Below, piece after piece: positions 23,373 to 34,385 of a stretch of DNA of 64,000 bases. A program made the translations under genes and the position numbers. This stretch comes from Chamaecrista fasciculata (taxonomy: Eukaryota > Streptophyta > Magnoliopsida > Fabales > Fabaceae), in the NCBI GenBank assembly GCA_003254925.1, contig QANZ01017167.1, positions 124,001 to 188,000 on the forward strand, written 5' to 3'. Numbering within the stretch: position 1 is the first letter of the stretch; every line of letters begins with the position of its first letter. The notes beneath the pieces were generated by a model. The model was not told the origin of the DNA. It made no database searches and saw only the letters and a list, made by a program, of their open reading frames with translations.

Positions 23373-24142
23373 TGATATATCGTCATTGCAAAAACATTTT
23401 CTCTGATGATATTGTTGTCCTATATATATACAAAACAGTATTTGTGGTCTTTTCACTTTTGGAATTAAAAGCCTCACGATTTGGATCAAAATCACATTTT
23501 TTTTTTCCTATTTTGGATTGATTTAAAAGATAAAACCCAGCCAATTGTTTTTCTTCTTTTTTTTTTTGGATGAAAAGAAAAACTTAAACAAATTAAAGAA
23601 GAGAGATTTACAAGAAAAACAGAATTGCAGCATTGACGTGGCTTGAAGAATCACTATGGAAACTGATCCCATGCATCTCACTTTACTTTAAATGTGTGCC
23701 ATAAATTAAAATTTAAAAGTTAAAACATTAATATTGGCGTATATATATGTTGCTGGCAAGCATAAAGTCAATTATGAGTGGATGAAAAACGTAACAAAAA
23801 GGGGTATATACTGTTGATACATACTAAACGTAACATAGAGTGCCTAGATTATATTGAAATGAGCCTATATATATATATATATATATAAATCCAATTAATA
23901 TGCAACTCATGTTTTTAAAATTATTTTAAATTCATCACATTCAGACTTTAAATGAGAGGTATATGACAAACTACGCTCATTTAATTGTGAAGCGAACAAC
24001 TCACTTTTGCTCGATTGGACCTCGTTTATTGATGATCCCCACTGAAAAGAGAAAATACTTGTCAGCAATCCTGCAACTCTAGATTTGTCGTATTTGAACT
24101 TGAAACGAGATTGATATGATTAGTTTTGGACCAATTTGAGAA
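23373..24142. other. Intergenic with (AT)n run
   Basis: AT-rich spacer with a short (AT)n at about 23868-23886. No gene seen. Confidence 0.45.
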
Positions 24143-24672
24143 TTTTTGAAAATATGTAAAACCAATTTAAAATAAATGAAATATATAAGACTAATTTGAA
24201 ATCAATTTCTTATATTTGAGACCAATTTGAGGTTTTGACAATAAAAAAATAAGACGCTTACGCTGCGGCCCCTAGAGCCAACGGATAGATAACTAATAGT
24301 ATCTAAATTCTAAATTAAATAAGTTTTACCATAACATTATATAATGACACAATGTATGCTCCTGCGTATTGTTTTTTTGTATCTATTTGTTTTATAAAAC
24401 CTTGAAGCATATAGATTATGAAATATGAATGGTGCAAAAGACTTCAATTCCTTAGATACATAACGAATGACTTGTACAATAAAGTGTGAAAGTGTGAAGA
24501 TGAGAAATTCTAATTACCGAAATTCAATTCAAATCCAATGTTGAAATCACAAAAATATAAAATTTCTAAATAAATTTTACAATCACATTATATAACAATC
24601 ACGTACACAATGGATTAAGATAAATTCTAATGATATTTCCAAAGTAAATTCATTAAATAATTCACTCTTTCA

Positions 24673-25495
24673 CTATGCTAACCAAATGGAAGAACAAAAA
24701 TAATATCTAATTCTATGCCGATCTTTGAAAGAAAAGATACCAAGATCATGACCTCCCACAACATGATGGTGTAGTTCGTAAACATCATCGGAAAAATATA
24801 TGAGATTTCCTTTACCACATGGAGCTTCATAACATGTTGAAGAATTACAACCAATCACTATCACATAATTCTCCAAACTTTTTAACTCCACCCATCTAAA
24901 TTGATCAAGTTTATACACATCAAATTTCCAAGTCAAATAACGATGATCTGGTAAACACTTTATGTATCTAGCTACTAAAATCAAACATTCCTTTGTACTA
25001 ACGAGGTATCTACGACACACAAATTTAAATTCAATACCAGAAGAACTATGTTGTGGTGCATGTGGAATTTCACTTATCCTTTTTACTCTTGTTTTCATGT
25101 CGTATTCATGTATTTGGCCACAACGACTTATTGCATAAATATTTCTTTCGTGGAATATGGCATCTTGATAAAACGGCAATGCATGTTGTATTGTAAAATC
25201 TTTCCATGTTGTGTCACCACTTGTGCAATAAGCTAATCTTTCAAAGTTTCCATAGATAGCTATAGCCATAAAATCTTGATCATGATCATTATTAGGTGGG
25301 GATGATAAAATAATCATATGAATAAAGTAGTTTTTCTTAGAATAGGTCCCATAATTATAATCACAATCATATTTTTTCATGACATACTTTTTGATTTCAC
25401 TCATATCTTCAGGTCTAATATGTGGGAAAGTCGACAACGGTGGAAGACTAATTTGAACTCTAATAAATGGCTCCAACATTTGTAATTCTCCATCG
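24673..25495 (-). pseudogene. Truncated DUF295 F-box gene (C-terminal two-thirds)
   Basis: Open for 268 codons from an internal Met. It aligns end to end with the intact gene at 31469-32635, with about 13 amino-acid differences over 268. The 5' third, including the F-box, is missing. At about 25495 the sequence jumps from gene body (CCATCGAATT) straight to DNA (AGTTACAAATAATC) that in the intact unit lies near 36452, so about 4.16 kb present in the other copy is absent here. What remains is the DUF295 beta-propeller part, without its F-box or original start. It is unlikely to be a working F-box protein. The homology to the other unit continues from about 24143. Confidence 0.85.
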
Positions 25496-25854
25496 AATTA
25501 GTTACAAATAATCTTATCCACTATCAAATCTAATCATTTGATCATCTCAACTCACAAGAGTATTATAGATATAAGACCCTTCCTCTTCATTTTCTTCTTT
25601 CATATTTTTTAAAAATATATTTTACAAATAAAATAACTTCTTACCATTTTTTTATATTTTAGTATAAATAATCTTAAATAATTTTTTTAATTTAAAATTT
25701 TGAAAAATATATTTACATATCCTTTAAAATTAGTAATGCTCCACACATCAAGTAGTTTACGCTGGTGATTGGCCAAAAATAAAAGTAGTTTACGCTGGTG
25801 ATTGGACTAAATTTTGTATTTGTATCAAATATTTTAATGGTTTGACAATCATTA

Positions 25855-26110
25855 AGCAACTCGCTTTACAGAATTAGTGACCATGACCTTTGAGACACGA
25901 TATATTGTTATCACTATTGGAGGGTGTTTTTGCAGCAAACTTGTGGTCGCTGCAACAAATAGATGTTCAGGCAACGTCAATGCCACTACCTAAAGTTGTT
26001 TGCAGCAACGTAATAACTTTAAAAATGTCATGTTTATTTTATATACCAACTTTTTGTAGCGAAAATGTCGCAGCAATATTTGGCTATGCCATTTTTGTAC
26101 AGCTTTTATA
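25855..26110. mobile_element. CACTA-like subterminal repeat block, unit 1
   Basis: A CACTATTGGAGGGTG-like terminus is followed by GCAGCAAACTTGTGGTCGCTGC, GGCAACGTCAATGCCACTACC and GCAGCAACG words and ends near TTTTTGTAGCG. The block is copied at about 36985-37245 with few changes, as part of the larger duplicated unit. Confidence 0.45.
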
Positions 26111-27359
26111 TATATATATATATTAATAACACAAGTTTTTTTCTTTATGTATGGCAAATACTTTTTTCTTTTGTAACCATAGATTCAAATACTAAAACAC
26201 AAAATCCTCCAAATCCACAAACATTAATATAATAAGTCAAATCCTAGACTTTATAGTGCTATATCACTAACAAAGTAACAAATCTAAATGGCTCCTCTGG
26301 TCTACAGCACAGTGATCTTACCTCTCCTCAAAAACAAGGCATTCACGACGCGACAAGAGCTTTTTGTGTCTCATAGAAAGAACATAACCAGGGGGAGCTT
26401 TTATTTTTCTCAATGATGGCCTTTTAGACACCATCCAATAAACAATATCAGCCTTCACATTTGTACACCCCCACAAATTGATTTCTCTAAGTCTCATGCA
26501 CTTTTGTACCACTTGCTTCACTCCCTTCGCTGTCACCTTAGAGCAATTCTGCAATTTTAAATGAATCAGCCCGCAACAAGTATTTGAAATTAGTGAGAGT
26601 GATTGATCGCCAATACTTGTGAAAGACAAGTTCAACACCCCCATGTCAGGTAAGAGAAAGTTAAAGTTTATCTCATCGAACAGACTGATTTTTGAACAAA
26701 AAGCCAATTTCAAATGCCTAATCTTACTACATTTCTTCAGGACTTGAGCTACTCCTCTTTTTGAGATATAATTACATTGATTCAAGTAGTTACCACCCAA
26801 ACGAAGAGTCTTAATTTGAGAATTGACAACAAGATCTTTTGACCTAACTTTTTCTCGCCAAGCATTGAGCCCCATTGTTGTTCGCTCCATCACGATCTCA
26901 TTGAGCAAAGGACATCTTGCCAATGTGAGAATGGTTGACGTGGTTAGCTTCTCACAACCACTAAGATTTATAAATGTTAGATTACGAAGAAACCCAGATA
27001 AATTAACCACGTCATTATCACTAAGAAAGTCATTGTCTTCAAGATCCAAGTGTTGAACAGATTGACATTTAGACAACAAACGGAGGATTCCAGTATATGT
27101 ATACTCGCGGCAGTATTTGAGGATAAGCTTCTTCAATGGAAGGCCTTGTTCTGCAATTGAACACAACAACTCATCTGATACAGAGAAATATGTTAAACTA
27201 ATTTCAGTTAAGCCTTTCAAATTCGTCAATGAATTAACAAAGTTCGAACGAATATTGTGTCCTTCATTGTTCATATGACGCCCTATATGACTAAGGGAGA
27301 TGGAAGTCAAAGTGGGTCTCCGGCGAATCGCCGAAGAAATTCCCCTTAGGGTTATGGAA

Positions 27360-28085
27360 TGTTGGAGATTGTGCCCTAGGGCCAATCATTTTATAAATAT
27401 GTTTTGAACATATTAATTAATTTATGGAGATAAATTAATGGTTATCATATTATTAGCGTGTTTACTATGATAACAATCCTTGATTAATTATATGATAAAT
27501 AATCTAAAANNNNNNNNNNNNNNNNNNNNNNNNNNNNNNNNNNNNNNNNNNNNNNNNNNNNNNNNNNNNNNNNNNNNNNNNNNNNNNNNNNNNNNNNNNN
27601 NNNNNNNNNNNNNNNNNNNNNNNNNNNNNNNNNTTCGCCTAGAGCATCTATAGAGAGTGAAAAATCGCCTAGTCCTAATATTATGAAAGTGAGTCGATTT
27701 TCTTGAAGAAAGAGAATTGGACCTGCACCTGATAATATTAGTACTTCCCAATCAATCTTGATAATCAAGAACACTTCTTGATTATTCAAGAATCATAGAT
27801 TTAGTTCCCGTTTTCACTTGGGAAGAAGTGAAGGAGGCTAGCACCTAGGCATCTGCCAAACTGCTCGTGTGGATTACTGGTAGAGGAAGGACACTCTGTG
27901 GACTTCTCAAATTCGCGAATACGATAAGTCACCGATCAAAACTAGGTAAACATCCTTTCTAATCTGGTATAAACATAGTTAGTGGATCCTGGAAGGAATC
28001 ACAGAGTTAGCTTTTAGTTTTATTTGCGTTTTAGTCCAAAAATTTTTAATTTCTTCCGCTGCGCTCCCTCTGTGATTTCCCAACA
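27360..28085 (+). mobile_element. Solo LTR of a copia-like retrotransposon
   Basis: It begins TGTTGGAGATTGTG and ends GATTTCCCAACA, so the ends are TGTTGG/CCAACA inverted. It is flanked by the 5-bp target duplication TGGAA (27355-27359 and 28086-28090). The uninterrupted site is visible in FBL-B (TTATGGAATGCCAATTTT). No coding or internal region is visible, though 124 bases are N (27510-27633), so a slightly larger element cannot be fully excluded. Orientation relative to transcription is inferred from the GGATCCTGGAAGG...TTCCGCTGCGC 3' end. Confidence 0.85.
27510..27633. other. Assembly gap (124 N)
   Basis: Run of N inside the LTR. Frames translated across it are artefacts. Confidence 0.99.
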
Positions 28086-28719
28086 TGGAATGCCAATTTT
28101 GGAGTGTGATTTCTCTCAGAAACTCACAGTTCTCACACAGAGAGAGAAGAGATTCATCAGTGATAAGGCCATTACCAGAGAGATTAACTTTGCGTAGGTC
28201 TCTCAGCGTAGCCAACGTCGTGATCCCCTTATCAGACACAGGGCGACTCAATCTACAACAGGGGTAGCTAATGTCAAGCTCTTGAAGAGACGGGAAACAA
28301 TCAGCTATCATATCCAGAACGTCATCATTAATGAAAGCATAAGAGTATGTCAAAACCCTAAGATTCCGCATCGTCGAACCTAATAGTCGGAGGCCATCGA
28401 CGAGAAGCTCTTCCCTATTGGAAAGATTGAGCGAATTGAGAGACAAACCAGAACTCGAAATGAGACGAAGAACGGAATGGATGTCGCCGCGGAAGTGAGT
28501 GAGATCGATGGAATTGATGGCGGGAAACCTGAGGAAGAAGCGAGAAAGGAAGAGAATGGTAGAGTCGAGAATGGTGAGAGAGGAATGAAGGCCGTTGATG
28601 ATGGAGAGGAATCGCTTGCAGACGGAAGAAACGAAGGCGTAGTGACGACGATGGTGGAGTGATCGGAAAACCAATTCCCAGCATTCATCAGGCAAATCAA
28701 ACTGTGTTTCATCAGACAT

Positions 28720-29055
28720 TTTCAGAGAGAAACAGAATGGAATGAATGTGAGAGAATGAGAATGAAGAACGAAAGCAGTGAAAATGGAAGAGTGGGTTTA
28801 TGCAATGGGTATAGGGTTTTTGCTAAATTATAGGAAAAGAAAGAAGGATAAACGAAGGAAGTTTATGTAGGATTATGATTATGATATACTAGAATCAATA
28901 TTTCATCCAAGAATCTGAATTTCGAATTTTAAAAAAATCTTTTTGTGATTGATTGTTTGAATTATAAAGATATTCAGTAACAATTAAATTAGTTTTTAAA
29001 AATAATGAAATATTTAAGTTAAAATTTTAATTTATTTTCATTAATCATTGTAAAT
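28720..29055 (-). promoter_or_regulatory. FBL-A upstream flank
   Basis: TTTTCAGAGAGAAACAGAATGG directly before the start codon is shared by all FBL copies. The region to about 29055 aligns with the flank of FBL-D (61176-61450 and 61989-62050) and is the pre-insertion site for the element at 61459. No TATA box was chosen with confidence. Confidence 0.5.
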
Positions 29056-29960
29056 TGAGGAGAATGAGAATGAGAATTAAGAAGGAAGGAAAGCTGTGAA
29101 AATTGAGGAGTGAGTTTATGGAATGGGCATAAGGTTTTTGCTAGGGTTGAAGCATCGATTAGACCGTAAAGAAAAAAAGTTTGACTTGTAATTTAGGAAA
29201 AGATTTCAACCCGCTCCGCGTATACAATTTAATGTTTTTAATGCTTTTAATCATACAATCTAATTTAATCATTATTTTCAATAGTAAATATTCATTCAGC
29301 ATTTTCAGTATGATATTATTGTTCCATAGTTTCTGGATCTTTTCCTTTTCTGATAAACTCCACATTCAATTTATTATTTTCATTTAATTTACAGGCCAAG
29401 AATTGGAAATAATGAAAAATTAATCAAAGGAGAATTAATAGAGAATAGAAATTTGGATGTTATTTGCAAAATAATTTGAATGTAGAGACGATTGAAATGA
29501 TGTTATTTGCCTGAAGAAATGGACTATACATATAGCTACATCATTTGATTATGAAATAATTTTGTAAATAATCATGATCTTCCGTTTATTTCGGTATATA
29601 ATAAAAAGTTCATTTATATAGTAATAAAAATTATATATTTTATAATAAATGGTCATAATTTTCATTTTAATTCGAGAAATTAGATTTTTTCAAATTCAAA
29701 TTTAAAAATTCTGAAGATTTATTGTGGATGTATTTTATTAATAATATAAGCTTTAAATTCAATAAATTATTATGTAGTCAATATTTTGTAATATCTTTGG
29801 GAGAACATTTAGGAGGTAATTGCCTATCTTTTTTACTACATTAATAGCTATATTAGTAATTCTGCTTCAAAATGTTTATAATTAAAATATATGATAGATA
29901 AATAGATAGTTAGGTTATTAACAATTAAAATAAATAATTATAGAAATTTGAAATATTAAT
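29056..29960. repeat. Orphan copy of an FBL 5' flank
   Basis: AATGAGAATGAGAATTAAGAAGGAAGGAAAGCTGTGAAAATTGAGGAGTG and GTTTTTGCTAGGGTT-AAGCATCGATTAG match the flank of FBL-C (53140-53230). The match continues through CATTTGATTATGAAAT and GGGAGAACATTTAGGAGGTAATTG as at 53340-53660. No FBL coding region is attached: the copy abuts the flank of FBL-A directly. It marks a lost FBL gene. Confidence 0.75.
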
Positions 29961-30066
29961 GAAGATAATTCAAACCTTAGCAAATTTGCCTAAAATAATG
30001 ATGATTAAGATGAAATTAATAAATTTTCAGTTTATTAAACTTCCTAAAAAATCATAACAAATTATA

Positions 30067-30354
30067 TTGTGTATCTTTTGATAGCTCAGCTTCATAATCA
30101 AGAGCGACATAGCATAGCTTCTGTTGCCATGCAACCAATAGATCATCAGACAACTTCATTTAGATGATATTGCAGGAAACTAGTAGTTTCTGAGTAAAAA
30201 AAAATTTAAATATCAATCACTCCCACCACAATATTAAAAGAATAAGGGAAAGAAATCAACACATAATGAAAAAAGGAAAAAAATTGAAAGAAATCACAAG
30301 GTAATTTGTGCAAAAGTAATGTTCCTACTATTCATTCAGACGAGTCTAATCTAC
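30067..30354 (-). pseudogene. Duplicated fragment of ARP8 exon 9 and intron 8
   Basis: The sequence from TTGTGTATCTTTTGATAGCTC to GACGAGTCTAATCTAC matches 17290-17574 of the ARP8 gene almost base for base. That stretch is the first 54 nt of exon 9, its acceptor site and about 230 nt of intron 8. Introns are retained, so it is a DNA-level copy, not a retrocopy. It cannot encode ARP8. Homology stops sharply at both edges. Confidence 0.93.
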
Positions 30355-30579
30355 TATTCAAAAATATATTTTAAGTGATGATTTTATATTTGGTTTGTTG
30401 TCTTTTTAGTTGTATACATTTCTGTGAGACAAACAAACATTAAGATTGAACCCGAATAAATATTGATGGTTTATTTATAAAGATTTACGCCAGTATTAAT
30501 ATTCACTTTTAGAAGACTTACCGCCATGATCCTAACAATGTATTCTGATTAAAGTTTTTGTTTTGAGTAGACTAAATTC

Positions 30580-30940
30580 GGACCAAGTGGGAGAATGTAG
30601 GAATAATTAATTATTTATTATTAATTATAATATTATGTATTAATTATTTTCTATATATGGTCCTCATTAAAATTCCCTTGGGTCTAACAAATAGTTTTCA
30701 TTTTACTGTAAGAATTCTCTCTACTGGTTTAACACTGACTCTCTTGGTTTTGCAGTGTTCTTTTGCTCTCTCTATTTGTGATTAGAGAAAGCTTTGACTA
30801 TGGCTGAAGGTATTTATATCTTGTCTCTTCTGCTGTGCTGAAACAATAGACTTATCATGATGTTTGGGTTTGTTCTATGTTTCTTGATTTCTTTGTAATA
30901 GGAGTCATATAAATGTGTTTATGACTCCGAGTTTCTTACA
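30580..30940 (+). mobile_element. Copia-type polypurine tract and 3' LTR
   Basis: GACCAAGTGGGAGAA (30580-30595) is the usual copia polypurine tract. The LTR follows at 30596-30940 (345 bp), beginning TGTAGGAA and ending TTCTTACA, an imperfect inverted end pair. Upstream DNA (about 30370-30580) may be the end of the internal region. No polyprotein or 5' LTR remains. Directly after it comes the duplicated F-box unit. Confidence 0.75.
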
Positions 30941-31468
30941 TATGTACGACCAATTTAAAATAAATGAAATATATAAGACTAATTTGAAATCCATTTCTTA
31001 TATTTGAGATCAATTTGAGGTTTTGTCAAGAAAAAAAATAAGAAGCTTACGCTGCGGCCCCTAGAGCCAACGGATAGATAACTAATAATATCTAAATTAA
31101 ATAAGTTTTACAATAGCATTATATAATGACACAATGTACGTATGCTCCTGCGTATTGTTCTTTTGAATCTATTTGTTTTATAAAACCTTGATGCATATAG
31201 ATTATGAAATATGAAATATAATGGTCCAAAAGACTTCAATTCCTTAGATACAAAACGAATGCATTGTACAAGAAAGTGTGAAAGTTTGAAGATGGAGAAA
31301 TTCTAATTACCGAAATTCAATTCAAATTCAAATGTCGAAATCACAAAAAATATAAAATTTCTAAATAAATTTTACAATCACATTATATAATAATGACACA
31401 ATGGATTGAAATAAATTCTAATGATATTTCCAAAGTAAATTCATAAAATAATTCACCCTTTCACTACG

Positions 31469-32635
31469 CTAACCAAACCAAATGGAAGAACAAAAATAAT
31501 ATCTAATTCTATGCCGATCTTTGAAAGAAAAGATACCAAGATCATGACCTCCCACAACATGATGGTGTAGTTCGTAAACATCATCGGAAAAATATATGAG
31601 ATTTCCTTTACCACATGGAGCTTCATAACATGTTGAAGAATTACAACCAATCACTATCACATAATTCTCCAAACTTTTTAACTCCACCCATCTAAATTGA
31701 TCAAGTTTATACACATCAAATTTCCAAGTCAAATAACGATGATCTGGTAAACACTTTATGTATCTAGCTACTAAAATCAAACCTTCCTTTGTACTAACGA
31801 GGTATCTACGACACACAAATTTAAATTCAATACCAGAAGAACTATGTTGTGGTGCATGTGGAATTTCACTTATCCTTTTTACTCTTGTTTTCATGTCGTA
31901 TTCATGTATTTGGCCACAACGACTTATTGCATAAATATTTCCTTCGTGGAATATGGCATCTTGATAAAACGGCAATGCATGTTGTATTGTAAAATCTTTC
32001 CATGTTGTGTCACCACTTGTGCAATAAGCTAATCTTTCAAAGTTTCCATAGATAGCTATAGCCATAAAATCTGGATCATGATCATTATTAGGTGGGGATG
32101 ATAAAATAATCTTATGAATAAAGTAGTTTTTCTTAGAATAGGTCTCATAATAATAATCACAATCATATTTTTTCATGACATACTTTTTGATTTCACTAAT
32201 ATCTTCAGGTCCAATATTTGGGAAAGTCGACAATGGTGGAAGACTAAATTGAACTCTAGTAAATGGCTCCAACATTTGTAATTTTCCATCGAATTCGACA
32301 TTGATCAACCATCCATGAGAAGAACCACAAAACCCATCTTTATTTCTCTCTTGTAGTGGGAAACGTTTAATCACTTTCTTCTCTCCTATGTGATAAAGAG
32401 GAGAAGAATTACAATCATCATGATCTCCAAGCCCAGGTAGCAGCAACACTAGGGGAAATTTGATGTATTTGGGAACATTTTGCATTTGTAAATTCCATGA
32501 TTTACACACAGCACTCATTCGAACAAAATCACCATATGAATCAACTCTCTTTATGATTTCGTCCATCATATCTGAAGGAATACCTCCCCATTTGTAAATT
32601 CCATTATGATCCGAAACCAACATTTCAGAATTCAA
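31469..32635 (-). CDS. F-box protein with DUF295 (KIB-type) domain
   Basis: Uninterrupted 388 codons, the normal size for this family. A degenerate F-box lies at about residues 15-55 (GGIPSDMMDEIIKRV, VRMSAVCKSWNLQ). The DUF295 beta-propeller-like domain follows, with FCGSSHGWLINVEF, LSTFPNIGPEDI, WKDFTIQH, DAIFHEGNIYAIS and IYFSDD. Family knowledge: the F-box binds the SKP1 part of an SCF ubiquitin ligase and the C-terminal domain recruits substrates, which are unknown here. The Met at the start is followed closely by the F-box and fits relatives. It is the intact counterpart of the truncated copy at 24673-25495. Confidence 0.88.
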   Translation of the reverse strand: MNSEMLVSDHNGIYKWGGIPSDMMDEIIKRVDSYGDFVRMSAVCKSWNLQMQNVPKYIKFPLVLLLPGLGDHDDCNSSPLYHIGEKKVIKRFPLQERNKDGFCGSSHGWLINVEFDGKLQMLEPFTRVQFSLPPLSTFPNIGPEDISEIKKYVMKKYDCDYYYETYSKKNYFIHKIILSSPPNNDHDPDFMAIAIYGNFERLAYCTSGDTTWKDFTIQHALPFYQDAIFHEGNIYAISRCGQIHEYDMKTRVKRISEIPHAPQHSSSGIEFKFVCRRYLVSTKEGLILVARYIKCLPDHRYLTWKFDVYKLDQFRWVELKSLENYVIVIGCNSSTCYEAPCGKGNLIYFSDDVYELHHHVVGGHDLGIFSFKDRHRIRYYFCSSIWFG

Positions 32636-33020
32636 AGGTGGGTTATATATATAATAATAAAGCCAAAAGTGAAAATTGAAGAAACAGAGTATGATAAAGT
32701 TATATATAAAGGCATAAATGGCATATTTGGTATTTAAGTTTGAAACTCAAGTGTTTTGTCTAAAGTTGGAAATTAAATTAAAAATCTTTGGCTTCCCTGG
32801 TCCCTCATACACTGAGTGGTCTGAAATTTGACATGGCCTTTCAAATAGGCATTTTACATGGTAAATAATGTCGAAATTAAGCTGAGGAAGTCAGCATGTA
32901 TGAGTATATACGTGTCCCTTAATGGCCAATGCTATAAATAAGGATCCATATATAAACTTAGGAGGCAGCAATATATATGGCCAATGCTATACGTACGTGT
33001 CCCTCATCTGCACTTACTTA
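32636..33020. other. 5' flank of the DUF295 F-box gene
   Basis: It contains a TATATATA stretch about 10-20 bp before the ATG (32645-32655), too close to be the TATA box. A direct repeat, GGCCAATGCTATA-...-CGTGTCCCT, occurs twice at about 32910-33005. No other gene. Confidence 0.4.
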
Positions 33021-33309
33021 GGGCCTGTTTGGCAACAACACATGTCAATCTCATCCCATTTCAATCCTAATCTCAACCTAAAATTAGATGAACAGTCCAG
33101 TTTGGGTGTTTGTGTGGCACATAATCTCATCTCAATCTCATCCTAATCCTCATCTCATCCAAATCATCATCTCATTTATCATACATTTACTAATCTACCC
33201 CTATTTATATACCTATATTTACCTACACTCTAATACAAATATAAAAAAGATAATTAGACAAAATAGTAATTTTACATACCCTCATTTATTACACTTATAA
33301 TTTTCTCTC

Positions 33310-33480
33310 TCTCCATCATTTCTTATTAATTTTTTTTCTCTCCCTCTCACTCACTCACAAACACACACAAACTTCTCTCTCTCCTTTTCTCTCTATCTCT
33401 CACACACCCACCTACCCACTCCCTCTCTCTCCCTCATATATATATATATATATATATTATATTTATATTATATATATATA
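33310..33480 (+). repeat. CT-rich and (AT)n low-complexity zone
   Basis: TCTCTCTC, CACACA and (AT)n runs within the PIF/Harbinger-like element. Confidence 0.8.
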
Positions 33481-33964
33481 ATTTATATTAATTTAATTAA
33501 ACAAAGATGTTTTTGTCTATTTGTAATGTTGTTTTTTTTAGTCCCAACATTTCTCTATTTCTTTTGAGTAAAAATACAATTGAATCCCTAAATTATTTTT
33601 TAAGTTACAATCTTCTATTCTATTTACTGTATTTTTTTAAAAAAGAGAAAAAAATTACTTATCTTCACTTTTATAGGCATTTTAGTCCTCAAACTATGAG
33701 CTCAATTTCCTTGGCTAGTAAAACTATTTTATGTTTAGTTTTTTTCTCAAACTATGAAAATAGTTTGATTTTGGTCCTCAAACTATTTGTTGTTCTAAAT
33801 TCGTGTCCAAATTCATCCGATGATTATGCGCTATGGATAATGGAGAAATAACGGTTATTTTTTTGTTGGGAAAATACACAAGTTTCCATGTGTTTGTTAT
33901 TTTTCTGGTTCGAATCATGGGTAGCAAAAAAATTGCAATGTTGTTTTGTTGGGAAATTACAAAG

Positions 33965-34385
33965 TTATGGACCAAATTGTACATTTACAATCATTTCCAT
34001 ATTACTTGCATTCTGGTCCCACGATATTGTTTGTTATTTTTTGCACCTTGCAAATAAAAAATATACCCGATTGTTGACGGTACAAGCTTTGTTCGAGCCC
34101 CGAGTACAGATATTAGGGACCGATTCTTTGGACCGATACAATGTTATGGACCAAATTTTATGTTTACAATACTTTTCATGTTATTTGCATTCTAGTCCCC
34201 AAAATATTACTTATTATTTTCTTTATATTCAAATTCATAAATGTGCCCCATTATTCATGGCTGGGATTCTCTACGAGCTTTGAATTATCACTCACACATG
34301 TTAGGGATTGATTAATTGGCCGGATACAAATTTATGGACCAAATTGCATTCTCAAAAGAATTTTAATGTTATTTTCATTTTGCCC
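33965..34385. repeat. Tandem 180-190-bp repeats inside the element
   Basis: Units begin TTATGGACCAAATT at about 33965, 34144 and 34332. The first two share TTTACAAT...TTTCCATATTACTTGCATTCTGGTCCC-type text and a GACCGAT...CGATAC end. The third is truncated. Non-coding. Confidence 0.7.

Larger units (their letters stand above)
26318..28719 (-). pseudogene. F-box/LRR gene FBL-A, split by an LTR insertion
   Basis: The N-terminal half (28719 to 28086) opens MSDETQFDLPDECWELVF, the F-box, and runs through LRRs to LQNWHS. The C-terminal half (27359 to 26318) resumes at ITLRGISSAIRRRPTLTSIS and ends CLVFEER. A 726-bp LTR-like element separates them, so the transcript would stop soon after the break. 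Both halves are otherwise open, so the insertion is recent relative to the duplication. It also lacks 63 nt, in frame, that other copies have after the Asn-Tyr near 26790. This removes about one repeat. FBL proteins are SCF ubiquitin-ligase adaptors whose LRRs choose the target; the target here is unknown. Confidence 0.9.

Noticed and set aside
27484-27789. Open frames across 27510-27633
   Set aside because: They run over N inside an LTR.
28380-28712. Second - strand frame, rich in Ser and Pro, over the FBL start (also at 43307 and 52772)
   Set aside because: Conserved only because the overlapping FBL frame is conserved; starts inside the F-box sequence.
33965-34385. Spaced repeats as a CRISPR array
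   Set aside because: Units are about 180 bp, imperfect, and in a plant transposon.
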